A stretch of DNA of 64,000 bases from JBEBSD01 sp040394475 (lineage in GTDB: Bacteria; Bacteroidota; Bacteroidia; Cytophagales; Spirosomataceae): positions 62,001 through 126,000 of the forward strand of contig JBEBSD010000005.1 in assembly GCA_040394475.1 (NCBI GenBank). Reading direction: 5' to 3'. The notes beneath the pieces were generated by a model that did no database searches, had not been told where the DNA came from, and saw nothing but the letters and a program-made list of their open reading frames with translations. The position numbers and the translations under genes are program-made. Shown here piece after piece: positions 34,566 to 42,672 of the stretch. Each line of letters starts with the position of its first letter. Position 1 is the first letter of the stretch.

Positions 34566-34886
34566 TTATTCTACCTTCTTTCCGTCTTTATCCAGATTAA
34601 CGGTAGCTGTTTCTTCTCCTTTCGACAAATTAATTTCATAATATGATTTGCCGTCTTCGGTTGTTACAGCATAGGCTTTCTCGACTTTCCATTCGTTGTA
34701 TGGCTCACTGGCAAGCGTGGTTTTTACAGCTTCCGGCAAATCCTCCGGTTTTACCTCCACTTTATCCTGATCTGTACCGCTCAACTGCGTAACTGCAGCA
34801 GAATTAACCTGTTTTACCGGGGCGGCATTGATGACGGTGAAAGAAACCATTGCCATTACGAACATTGAAACTACTAGCTTTTTCAT
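34566..34886 (-). CDS. Small exported protein, PepSY-like
   Basis: This 106-residue protein has a signal peptide (MKKLVVSMFVMAMVSFTVINA) and one domain with PEDLPEAVKTTLASEPYNEWKVEKAY followed by YYEINLSKGEETATVNLDKDGKKVE, typical of PepSY-like or DUF2874-type periplasmic domains in Bacteroidota. Its function is unknown; such proteins are often under control of adjacent two-component systems. The gene is alone between a terminator and 220 bases of non-coding DNA. Confidence 0.7.
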   Translation of the reverse strand: MKKLVVSMFVMAMVSFTVINAAPVKQVNSAAVTQLSGTDQDKVEVKPEDLPEAVKTTLASEPYNEWKVEKAYAVTTEDGKSYYEINLSKGEETATVNLDKDGKKVE

Positions 34887-35109
34887 AGGTTTTAAATTTT
34901 ACTAATTAAAAAGTTATGTGGTATCTATTTTCTTTCCGATTGTTGGTTGGATACCGTTTGGGTTAATTAGTAGCTAGGATCGTGCCAGTAGATAGTGAAC
35001 TCCATAATTATCTGTATTACAGAGTGTTGTGTGTTTTTTCCAATCGGTGGAAATGGGGATAAGTGCTGATTTATTCACCAGATTGCCCATACCTCCCACG
35101 ATTAAGCGG

Positions 35110-35877
35110 TCAATAACTTCCGCCGGCACCGCCGCCGCCGAAGCTGCCCCCGCCAAAGCCGCCAAAACCTCCTCCGAAGCCGCCGCCGCCCCAGCTACCC
35201 GAGGACCGGCCACTGCCGCCGTAAGTCGTATAAGGCCAGAAAACAGGCCCGGGACCAGTGGCGCTGCGGTGGCCTCCCCGTTTTCCGCCGCCTCCGTTCC
35301 CATTGGCAATAACCACGAGAATGATAATAAAAATCACCAGGAATACCACAAATCCGAACGGAGTCCCTTCTTCCGCCGTGTGTTTATCAGCGGTGTACTC
35401 TCCGGCTGCATACCGGATGATAGCGTCGGAAGCCTGGTCCAGCCCCTTGTAAAACATGCCGTTTTGAAAATTGGGGACCAGGATCTGGCTGATGATCCGT
35501 TTCGCGATGGCATCGGGCAGTGCACCTTCCATACCTTCTCCGGTAGCGATAAAAATCTTGCGGTCACCGGATGCCCAGAGGATAACAACGCCGTTACTTT
35601 TCCCCGCCTGCCCCACGCCCCATTCCCTGCCCAGCCGGAAGGCATAGTCGGCAATCGGGTAATCGCCTGTAGAAGGTACAATTACGATGGTAATCTGCGT
35701 AGACGTGGAGTCGTTATAGGCAACCAGTTTTTGTTCAAGCAGCTGAGCCTCCGTGCCACTCAGCTGCTTCGCGAAGTCATTCACTAACCGGGGCGGAACA
35801 GCCTGCGACGGAATGTCCTGGCCCCATAAAGCACCCAGGAATGTGGTAAACAGAACGGCTAACAGTATTTTTTTCAT
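35110..35877 (-). CDS. TPM-domain membrane protein with Gly-rich tail
   Basis: This 255-residue protein has a signal peptide, a periplasmic TPM domain (about 25-165; VNDFAKQLSGTEAQLLEQKL, then ITIVIVPSTGDYPI and GVVILWASGDRKIFIATGEGMEGALPDA), a membrane helix (FVVFLVIFIIILVVIAN) and a tail of Gly, Phe and Ser. TPM proteins occur with LemA, as here; some contribute to photosystem repair or membrane quality control, and the bacterial role is unclear. It lies in a leftward row with a second TPM gene and lemA. Confidence 0.85.
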   Translation of the reverse strand: MKKILLAVLFTTFLGALWGQDIPSQAVPPRLVNDFAKQLSGTEAQLLEQKLVAYNDSTSTQITIVIVPSTGDYPIADYAFRLGREWGVGQAGKSNGVVILWASGDRKIFIATGEGMEGALPDAIAKRIISQILVPNFQNGMFYKGLDQASDAIIRYAAGEYTADKHTAEEGTPFGFVVFLVIFIIILVVIANGNGGGGKRGGHRSATGPGPVFWPYTTYGGSGRSSGSWGGGGFGGGFGGFGGGSFGGGGAGGSY

Positions 35878-35953
35878 CTGCGGTAAATAATGTTTTTTTC
35901 GGTACTTAATTTTCCCGGCGCAGCCTTACAACCACCTCACCGTCTCAGCCAAC

Positions 35954-36050
35954 CGCCGAAAGCTGATAGCCGACTGCCGAAAGCTGATAACTGACTGCCG
36001 AAAGCTGATAACCGACCTAACACCTAACACCTAAAACCTAACACCTAACA
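35954..36050. repeat. Composite intergenic repeat: GCCGAAAGCTGATAACCGAC units plus CCTAACACC units
   Basis: Three 22-base units of the gccgaaagctgatagccgact type are followed by about five short units of the cctaacac type. The array sits between the two TPM genes. Similar blocks are found at 17.94, 40.35 and 51.68 kb. Confidence 0.85.
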
Positions 36051-36053
36051 ACA

Positions 36054-36494
36054 TCAATCCCCATACACAATATCATCCGGCAATTCATTCTTATCCCCTG
36101 CCTGATAGGGGAAATGTATTTTCAATTGTTCACCGGCTTCCAGAATTCCCTGTACAAAGCCTTCCGCAAACCGGCCGTTCCGGAAATGCTCCCGCAGGTG
36201 CTCTTTCGTGCTGTCCCAGAAGGTTGCCGTGACCTGATCGTGAATCCCCTTGTCGCCCAGTACTGCAAACTTGTGGTCCTCATAAGCGAGATAGAACAGG
36301 ACACCATTCAGCTGCTCGGTTTTGTAGAGCTCCAGTTCATTAAAAACGGCGTAGGCCCGTTCCATGACCTCTCCCGGGCAGCTGCGTTCGACAAATACCC
36401 GGATTTCTCCGGAAGTTTGCTTTTCTGCCAGCTGGATAGCTTCTACCACTTTTTTTTGTTCCTCTGCCGAAAAGAAACGAGGTTGATTGACCAT
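36054..36494 (-). CDS. Soluble TPM-domain protein
   Basis: This 146-residue protein consists of a TPM domain only: FFSAEEQKKVVEAIQLAEKQTSGEIRVFVE, then GVLFYLAYEDHKFAVLGDKGIHDQV and a C-terminal helix FRNGRFAEGFVQGILEAGEQL. It has no signal peptide and would be cytoplasmic. It follows lemA by 97 bases and precedes the larger TPM gene, so the three likely act together. Confidence 0.82.
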   Translation of the reverse strand: MVNQPRFFSAEEQKKVVEAIQLAEKQTSGEIRVFVERSCPGEVMERAYAVFNELELYKTEQLNGVLFYLAYEDHKFAVLGDKGIHDQVTATFWDSTKEHLREHFRNGRFAEGFVQGILEAGEQLKIHFPYQAGDKNELPDDIVYGD

Positions 36495-36591
36495 AAGCGT
36501 CCTGAAAAAGAAATGGGTATTTACAAATAGAAGTTCCGGTCTCCGTCCGGAACTTCCCCTTAATTAGCAGTTTAAAAAACGAAGTAGTTCG

Positions 36592-37173
36592 TCAGAACTG
36601 AACGGCAGGAGCGTTTTGAGCGCCTTCCGAGGCTTCAAACATATTCTTGGGACTGAAACCGAACATCCCGGCCAGAAGGTTGGTAGGGAAAGCCCGTACC
36701 GACTGGTTAAACTCTCTGACGGCGGAGTTGAAATCATTGCGCGCAAGGGTAATTCGGTTTTCCGTGCCCTCCAGCTGCGCCTGCAATTCCAGGAAGTTTT
36801 GGTTTGCCTTCAATTCGGGATACCTTTCCACGGTTACAAGTAACCGGGAAAGCGCACTGCTCAGGCCGTCCTGCGCCGCCTGGAATTTCTGGATATTTTC
36901 AGGGGTAAGATTTTCCGGACTGATAGTGGTCTGGGTTGCTTTGGAACGTGCTTCAATGACCCCTTCCAGCGTGCTTTTCTCAAAGTCTGCCGCGCCCTTT
37001 ACGGTGTTGACCAGATTAGGTATAAGATCGGCCCGGCGCTGGTACTGACTCTGAACTTTTGCCCAGGCCTCTTTTACATTTTCATCTTTGGAGACAAGCC
37101 CATTGTAGGTGCCGCATCCAAAAAGACCTTGGGCGAGCACGACAACAATTAGTACGATTAATCCTCTTGACAT
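36592..37173 (-). CDS. lemA: LemA family protein
   Basis: This 193-residue protein has an N-terminal hydrophobic segment ending in LFGC (Cys20), which may be a lipobox, followed by YNGLVSKDENVKEAWAKVQSQYQRRADLIPNLVNTVKG and a helical bundle with FNSAVREFNQSVRAFPTNLLAGMFGF at the end, the LemA signature. The molecular role is unknown. TACATTTG on the minus strand at 37221-37214 is a good -7 element, so transcription of the LemA/TPM row may start there. Confidence 0.88.
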   Translation of the reverse strand: MSRGLIVLIVVVLAQGLFGCGTYNGLVSKDENVKEAWAKVQSQYQRRADLIPNLVNTVKGAADFEKSTLEGVIEARSKATQTTISPENLTPENIQKFQAAQDGLSSALSRLLVTVERYPELKANQNFLELQAQLEGTENRITLARNDFNSAVREFNQSVRAFPTNLLAGMFGFSPKNMFEASEGAQNAPAVQF

Positions 37174-37304
37174 GATTTTATTCAGGTTTTGTTGGTGATG
37201 GTCCGTTTTTTTTCAAATGTAATTATTTTTCAAGATAAACCCGCGTCAGTATTCGATTAGCGGTGAGGGCACTTTGCGAGGTCCCGCAGGTAGCGGATAA
37301 ATGG

Positions 37305-38468
37305 TTATTCGAGGTCTTCTTCGGGAGCTTTTCCGAAAGCGACCCCCGCAAAATAATTCCAGTCGCCCCAGTTAGTGGCCACTTCATAATTGATCAGCTT
37401 ACTTTCAAACCATTTCGCTCCCCAGCACCAGTCGACTCCCAGGTCATGAATGAGGAAATCGGCCGCCTGCTTCTTTTCCCGGTAGGTAAGATAGCCTTCA
37501 TTGGCCAGCTTTTTCATCAATTGATTGACGGGGTCGCTCCGGGTGGCGCCGTCCGTCCAGGCCTGGAAGGCGGCAACGTCCCGGTTCCATACCTGGTCGA
37601 TACGATGGGCAATACCGGAAGACCGGAAGACCCGGGTTCCGTAACGCAAGGTGGTAAAATGTAAATAGTCCCACCAGAGGAGTGTTTTCAGCAATTCGGC
37701 CTTAACGGACGGAGGTTTCGCGGAATGGAAGGCAAACCGGGGGGATATAATTTCCGTGGATGTCCAGAAAAGCAGGGTAGCCACCGGCACCTGGCCAGCC
37801 GCAATCTGAGAGAGTACTTCCTTTTCCGGTTCCGCGCGGTAAGGCTGGGTTTGCGGTAAATCGGTTAGCTCCTCCGGGGTAAACCCCAAATCGGACAGGG
37901 AAGGGACGGTTTCCGGATGCAGCTGATCGTTAATCGCCACCGACGCGGGGGCAGGAAGGGGCTGCCGTATCCGCCAATAATTCTGAAGCGCTTCCTGAAA
38001 GGAGGCATAATCCATAGGAAGGCCCGAAATGTAAAAAGGCAGGTCGCGCGGATGAAAGAGGGTATTCATCCACATCAGCTCGAAATCAACATTGATTACC
38101 TTCAAACGTTTGCTCAGGGAGGACTCGACATTGGTTTCCTCCAGGGTAATTTCTTTGGATGTATGCACCTCCGTGACGGTCAGGTTATTGGCCATTTCGG
38201 AGATCACCTTTTCCGGCTCACCTACCCGGATATAAAGTTCGCCGCCTTTTTGACGGATGCTGTTGCGGAGGTTGGCTACGGCATTAATGATAAACTGTGC
38301 CCGTACAGCCCCGGTTTTCCGGATCCCCAGCCCGTTGACCTCAAACTTGCGCGGGTCGAAAATGTAGACGGGTATAATTTCATCAGCCTTTTCGATTGCC
38401 TGGGAAAAAGCCTCGTTGTCGTGCAGACGGAGGTCATTCCGGAACCAATAAATAATACGGTTGGGCAC
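37305..38468 (-). CDS. Divergent cryptochrome/photolyase, DASH-like
   Basis: This 387-residue protein begins IIYWFRNDLRLHDNEAFSQAI, the photolyase N-terminal domain, and ends with GVDWCWGAKWFESKLINYEVATNWGDWNYFAGV, the FAD-domain signature of cryptochrome DASH. The gene then stops within about 12 residues, while family members normally continue for 50 or more. The central motifs are weak: the usual SRLSPYL..G.ISPR is reduced to WTSTEIISPRF, and the TGxPxVDAxMR stretch to TRSDPVNQLMKKL. It could be a light or redox sensor or a decayed enzyme. Start is GTG at 38468. Confidence 0.8.
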   Translation of the reverse strand: MPNRIIYWFRNDLRLHDNEAFSQAIEKADEIIPVYIFDPRKFEVNGLGIRKTGAVRAQFIINAVANLRNSIRQKGGELYIRVGEPEKVISEMANNLTVTEVHTSKEITLEETNVESSLSKRLKVINVDFELMWMNTLFHPRDLPFYISGLPMDYASFQEALQNYWRIRQPLPAPASVAINDQLHPETVPSLSDLGFTPEELTDLPQTQPYRAEPEKEVLSQIAAGQVPVATLLFWTSTEIISPRFAFHSAKPPSVKAELLKTLLWWDYLHFTTLRYGTRVFRSSGIAHRIDQVWNRDVAAFQAWTDGATRSDPVNQLMKKLANEGYLTYREKKQAADFLIHDLGVDWCWGAKWFESKLINYEVATNWGDWNYFAGVAFGKAPEEDLE

Positions 38469-38509
38469 CTTACCAGTGATAATTAAGAATACAATAAACA
38501 GATAACTGC

Positions 38510-38538
38510 CAAAATTAAGCCCTTTTAAAGGGTTTCAA
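38510..38538 (-). promoter_or_regulatory. Possible promoter of the cryptochrome-like gene
   Basis: The minus strand has TTG at 38538-38536, an 18-base spacer and TAATTTTG at 38517-38510. The -7 box is a full match, the -33 is partial. It lies in the gap after the S41 protease gene. Confidence 0.4.
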
Positions 38539-38549
38539 CGGTATAAGCG

Positions 38550-40247
38550 TTATTTTTTATCACTAACCAGCTGTGAGTACTGTCCTTTTTCCAGCGCTTC
38601 TGCGTTCACAAACTGCCGCAAGGCTTCCTGGTACACTTCGTCATGGGGATTCAGAATCTGATAGATTTCATTGGAGAGCCCGTCTTTGCGTTGTTTTCCC
38701 CAGACATAACGCCCTATCAGTGCTTTGATTTCCAGTTGGATCTGTGGTTTCGACCGCTTGAAATCTGCTTCATCGAACGTAATTCCTGCTTTTCCGGCAG
38801 CCCGTTTCAGATCTGCCAGCATGTTATCGTTGACGGTAAAGCGCTTGTTAAACTCGTCGAAGGCCTGCTGCTGGAGCGTTGTTTCCTGACGGGCTGCGTA
38901 AGTAAGGGCATATTCCCGGATGATATTCCGGGCATGCAGCTCATACAAATAGGGGCTGTTCTTGCTGGTATCCCTCGGGACGAATATATCGGGCATAATC
39001 CCGCCGCCGCCGTATACCTCGCGACCTCCTTCAGTGGTGAATTTGTCACTTTTGTTAAGATGTATACTGTCTGCATTGAAGAGTTCGCCACTGCGGAAGC
39101 GTTGGCTGAGGTCCTTTTCGTAGTCTTCCCCATGCCCGGGTTCATAGGGTTTCTGGATACTTCTCCCGGACGGGGTGTAATAACGGGAAATCGTGAGCCG
39201 TAACTCCGAACCGTCCGATAATTTCTGAGGCATCTGCACAAGTCCTTTTCCAAAGGTCCGTCGTCCGACGATCAGGGCGCGGTCGTGGTCCTGGAGCGCG
39301 CCGGCCACAATCTCCGAAGCCGAGGCGCTGCCTTCGTCGACGAGTACGACCAGGGGGCCCTCTTCAAACATGCCGTTAATCTGTGCCTTGCTTTCTTTGT
39401 CGAAGCGCTTCCTTTTACCGGTGGTGTAAACCAATAGCTTGTTGCCGGAAATAAATTCGTCGGCCATATTGACGGCCCGTTCCATATACCCTCCGGGATT
39501 TCCGCGCAGGTCCAGGATTAATTTCTTAAGACCTGAGGCTTTGAGGCTGCTGAGGGCTCTTTTGAATTCGTCGTAAGTAGCTTCGGAAAACCGGGTGACT
39601 TTGATATAACCGGTTGCATCGTCGATCATATAGGAAGCATCAACCGAATAGGTGGGGATACGGTTACGGGTAATCGTAAAAACCAATGGCTCGTTCATCC
39701 CTGATCTCGCTACTTCCAGCTTGACCTTCGACCCGCGCTGTCCGCGCAATAGTTTGAAAACACGGGTGTTGGAAGCTCCCGGCCCCGATAATTCATTATC
39801 GTCTGCTTTGAGCAGGCGGTCGCCGCTCCGGATACCGATCTCTTCGGAAGGCCCGCCCTGAAGTGGTGTAACAACGTAGACGGTGTCGTTAAAAATATTG
39901 AACTCCACGCCAATACCGTCAAAACCGGATTCCAGTTGTGATCTGGCGGCCACTGCGTCGTCTGCATTGAGGTACGATGTATGAGGGTCCAGCTTTTCCA
40001 ATAGTTTGGCAATAGAGTAGTCTACCAACTCGTCGGTGTTGACCGAGTCCACATAATTGTGTTCAATTTGCGTCAGTACCTCCCTGAATTTGGTGGCTCC
40101 TTTTGCGGCATCGGCTACCGGTGGATTGCCCCCGATCAGGGTAACACCAATAAGGATACCACCGGCCAGTGCCAGGCTTAGCAGTATCGGGGTTCTCACC
40201 TGTAAGGGTGTATTTTGAATAGGATGATTCTGTTGTTCTTGCTTCAT
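38550..40247 (-). CDS. Carboxy-terminal processing protease, S41 family
   Basis: This protein of about 565 residues has a membrane anchor near the start (TPILLSLALAGGILIGVTLIGG), a PDZ domain (FDGIGVEFNIFNDTVYV to the SGDRLLKADDNEL loop) and the S41 catalytic core with the nucleophile in EGSASASEIVAGAL and the general-base Lys in TFGKGLVQ. It would cleave protein C-termini in the periplasm. The long C-terminal helical region after RDTSKNSPYL is usual for Bacteroidota members. ATG at 40247 is favoured over GTG at 40274. Confidence 0.92.
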   Translation of the reverse strand: MKQEQQNHPIQNTPLQVRTPILLSLALAGGILIGVTLIGGNPPVADAAKGATKFREVLTQIEHNYVDSVNTDELVDYSIAKLLEKLDPHTSYLNADDAVAARSQLESGFDGIGVEFNIFNDTVYVVTPLQGGPSEEIGIRSGDRLLKADDNELSGPGASNTRVFKLLRGQRGSKVKLEVARSGMNEPLVFTITRNRIPTYSVDASYMIDDATGYIKVTRFSEATYDEFKRALSSLKASGLKKLILDLRGNPGGYMERAVNMADEFISGNKLLVYTTGKRKRFDKESKAQINGMFEEGPLVVLVDEGSASASEIVAGALQDHDRALIVGRRTFGKGLVQMPQKLSDGSELRLTISRYYTPSGRSIQKPYEPGHGEDYEKDLSQRFRSGELFNADSIHLNKSDKFTTEGGREVYGGGGIMPDIFVPRDTSKNSPYLYELHARNIIREYALTYAARQETTLQQQAFDEFNKRFTVNDNMLADLKRAAGKAGITFDEADFKRSKPQIQLEIKALIGRYVWGKQRKDGLSNEIYQILNPHDEVYQEALRQFVNAEALEKGQYSQLVSDKK

Positions 40248-40344
40248 AGACCCATATAAGTACGTACGATCCACTAATATAACCGTTTTATAGGGAGTAA
40301 ATTTTCTAAACCGGTGATTTTATTGTAAGTCCGGGCCAGGAGAG

Positions 40345-40392
40345 GATTTGGTGTTGGGTTTTAGCTGTCAGGTGTTAGGTCTTAGGTGGTGG
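40345..40392. repeat. Dispersed GGTGTTAGG repeat copy
   Basis: Units ggtgttggg, caggtgttagg and tcttaggtgg form a degenerate short array between the S41 gene and aacS. They are the inverted form of the CCTAACACC family at 36 kb. Confidence 0.6.
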
Positions 40393-40416
40393 GGGAATGT
40401 GGGCGGGCTGGTAGGC

Positions 40417-40441
40417 AAAATGGTCTGTGGGACACAGACCA
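40417..40441 (-). terminator. Terminator downstream of aacS
   Basis: On the minus strand TGGTCTGTG pairs with CACAGACCA around TCC and is followed by TTTTG. It lies about 38 bases after the aacS stop. Confidence 0.65.
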
Positions 40442-40478
40442 TGGACGGACCGACGCCAAAAGCAGCGTTGGCACGGCA

Positions 40479-42443
40479 TCAGGTGGTTATACTTGCAGCC
40501 ATTTTTTCAAAAAAACGCAGGGACTGCGGGTTTTGCATGGCTTCTTTACTGGCTGCAGCATCGGCTCCCATCCCCATGAGGATACGCTTTACCGGGGCTT
40601 CCATTTTTTTGCCGCTTTTGGTATAGGGGAGTTCGGGGGCCTGGTGAATAACGTCCGGGACATGGCGCGGACTGTACTGATTCCGGAGCGTCTGTTTAAG
40701 CTGCTGCTGTAATTCATCCGTCAGTATTTCAGCTGCTTTCATGACAAGGAAAAGGTAAATACGATCCTGATTTTCAAGGTAAACAACCAGGCTGTCTTTG
40801 ATTTGCGGGAAATTGTCGACGGCGTAATAAATGTCGGCCGGACCAATCCGTACGCCCTGGCGGTTAAGGGTGGCGTCCGATCTTCCGTAAATAATCACTG
40901 AACCATGCGGAGTGACTTTAACCCAGTCGCCATGTGTCCACACATCCGGAAACTTGGTGAAGTAGCTATCGTGGTAGCGCTTGTTGTACGGATCGTTCCA
41001 GAAATAAACAGGCATGGAAGGCATGGGTTTGGTCAGGACCATTTCCCCTGTTTCGTTCGCAAGCTGCTTCCCGGATTCGTTGTAGACCTGCACGGATGCC
41101 CCGAGCATGCGGCACTGAATTTCCCCGGCATATACCGGCAACATCGGACACCCGCCTACGAACGCGCTGCAAACGTCGGTTCCGCCGCTCAGGGAAATCA
41201 GCCAGACATCATTTTTCCGGTGTGTATACAGCCAGGTGAATGTTTCCGGTGACAGGGGAGCGCCGGTGGAGCCGATGCTGCGGAGGGTGTTCAGGGTAAC
41301 CGGAGCCAGTTGGTCGGCTGCCTTCATACAGGAATTGAAATAAGCCGCTCCGCCTCCGAAATGGTGGATGTTGGCCGATTCGGCCAGTTGCCACAGCACA
41401 TTAAGGTCGGGGTAAGAAGGGGAACCATCGTATACTACCAGTGTGGCTCCGGTGAGAAGCGAGGCCAGTGCATAGTTCCACATCATCCAGCCGGTGGTCG
41501 AAAACCAGAAGTAATTTTCGCCGGGTTTTACATCCTGGTGAAAGGTAAGTGCCTTCAGGTGCTCAAGCAGACACCCTCCGTTGCTATGGACAATTGCTTT
41601 GGGTTTGCCGGTGGTCCCCGAAGAATAAAGGATCCAGAGGGGATGCGAAAAGGGTAAAGGTTCAAATTCCAGCGGACCGGCAGGGGTTTTTAAAACTGTT
41701 TCCCAGGAATGGGCTTCCGCAGATGTGGACTTCGGGTCGAGATACGGGATTAAAATGGCATGGCGGATAGAAGGGATAGCCTTTTTCAGAAGCGGCAGGT
41801 CAGCTGTTTTATGAAAACGCCTGCCATTGTACGTGTAGCCATCGACGGTTAGCAGCACTTTAGGCTCAATCTGTTTGAAACGATCGATTACCGCAATATT
41901 GCCGAAATCGGGGGAACAGCAGGACCAAACCGCTCCAATGGCATTGGTTGCCAGGAATGCTACGACGGCATGCGGGCTGTTGGGCAGCACACCGGCTACC
42001 CTGTCGCCGGGTTGTATGCCCTGGTTGCGCAGCCAGGCAGCCAGGGCCGCAACCTGTTTTTCCAGCGTTTGCCAGGAAACGGAAGTCAGCGGCTGGTTTT
42101 CGGACTGGAATAAGAGGGCAGGGCGCTGGGTGGTTTTGTTGCGAAAAATGTGTTCGGAATAATTCAATGTGGAGCGGGTAAACCATTCCGCCCCGATAAA
42201 ATCAGTGCCGGGAAGGTTTAATACATTGATGTAACTGTCTGTTTTCTTTAAATTAAAGTAATGCCAGATCGTTTCCCAGAAGTCTTCCGTATCCGTTACC
42301 GACCAGCGCCATAGTTCTTCGTAATCGCGGAAATACAGCCCTTTTTTTACAAAAAGCCAGTCGCAGTATTGCTTCAGGTTCGAATGCTCAATCAGTTTTC
42401 GGCTGGGTTGCCATAAAGGCTCGTTAGGGATAATTGCTGTCAT
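40479..42443 (-). CDS. aacS: Acetoacetyl-CoA synthetase
   Basis: This 654-residue member of the acyl-adenylate family activates acetoacetate with ATP and CoA. It carries the AMP-binding loop YSSGTTGKPKAIVHSNGG, the aacS-type FWFSTTGWMMWNY, GGTDVCSAFVGG, the hinge region YGRSDATLNRQGVRIGPADIY and the lysine in YTKSGKKMEAPVK. The N-terminal domain with YCDWLFVKKGLYFRDYEELWRWSV is characteristic for acetoacetyl- rather than acetyl-CoA synthetases. No polyhydroxybutyrate or ketone-body genes lie near. Confidence 0.93.
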   Translation of the reverse strand: MTAIIPNEPLWQPSRKLIEHSNLKQYCDWLFVKKGLYFRDYEELWRWSVTDTEDFWETIWHYFNLKKTDSYINVLNLPGTDFIGAEWFTRSTLNYSEHIFRNKTTQRPALLFQSENQPLTSVSWQTLEKQVAALAAWLRNQGIQPGDRVAGVLPNSPHAVVAFLATNAIGAVWSCCSPDFGNIAVIDRFKQIEPKVLLTVDGYTYNGRRFHKTADLPLLKKAIPSIRHAILIPYLDPKSTSAEAHSWETVLKTPAGPLEFEPLPFSHPLWILYSSGTTGKPKAIVHSNGGCLLEHLKALTFHQDVKPGENYFWFSTTGWMMWNYALASLLTGATLVVYDGSPSYPDLNVLWQLAESANIHHFGGGAAYFNSCMKAADQLAPVTLNTLRSIGSTGAPLSPETFTWLYTHRKNDVWLISLSGGTDVCSAFVGGCPMLPVYAGEIQCRMLGASVQVYNESGKQLANETGEMVLTKPMPSMPVYFWNDPYNKRYHDSYFTKFPDVWTHGDWVKVTPHGSVIIYGRSDATLNRQGVRIGPADIYYAVDNFPQIKDSLVVYLENQDRIYLFLVMKAAEILTDELQQQLKQTLRNQYSPRHVPDVIHQAPELPYTKSGKKMEAPVKRILMGMGADAAASKEAMQNPQSLRFFEKMAASITT

Positions 42444-42578
42444 ATGCAGTCCGTCTCAGGAAAGTAGCCGCTGGCGGTGTCGTGAAGACATACACCTGGC
42501 AATGTGATTATTACCGAGGGAATATACTATTTTTTTAGATATAGGGATAAAATTATTCCTGTTGGCGCCAAATTATTC

Positions 42579-42586
42579 TAACTTTG
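42579..42586 (+). promoter_or_regulatory. -7 element upstream of the pseudouridine synthase gene
   Basis: TAACTTTG, followed by C, is a full match to TAnnTTTG, 87 bases before the ATG. No clear -33 box lies at normal distance. A long leader of about 75 bases would result. Confidence 0.4.
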
Positions 42587-42672
42587 CACACTTTTTACCT
42601 GTAGCTTAACAGGTTGATTATCAATAAATATAACAAAGGATTTGAAAATACGGTAGCGATACCGCATTCCTG

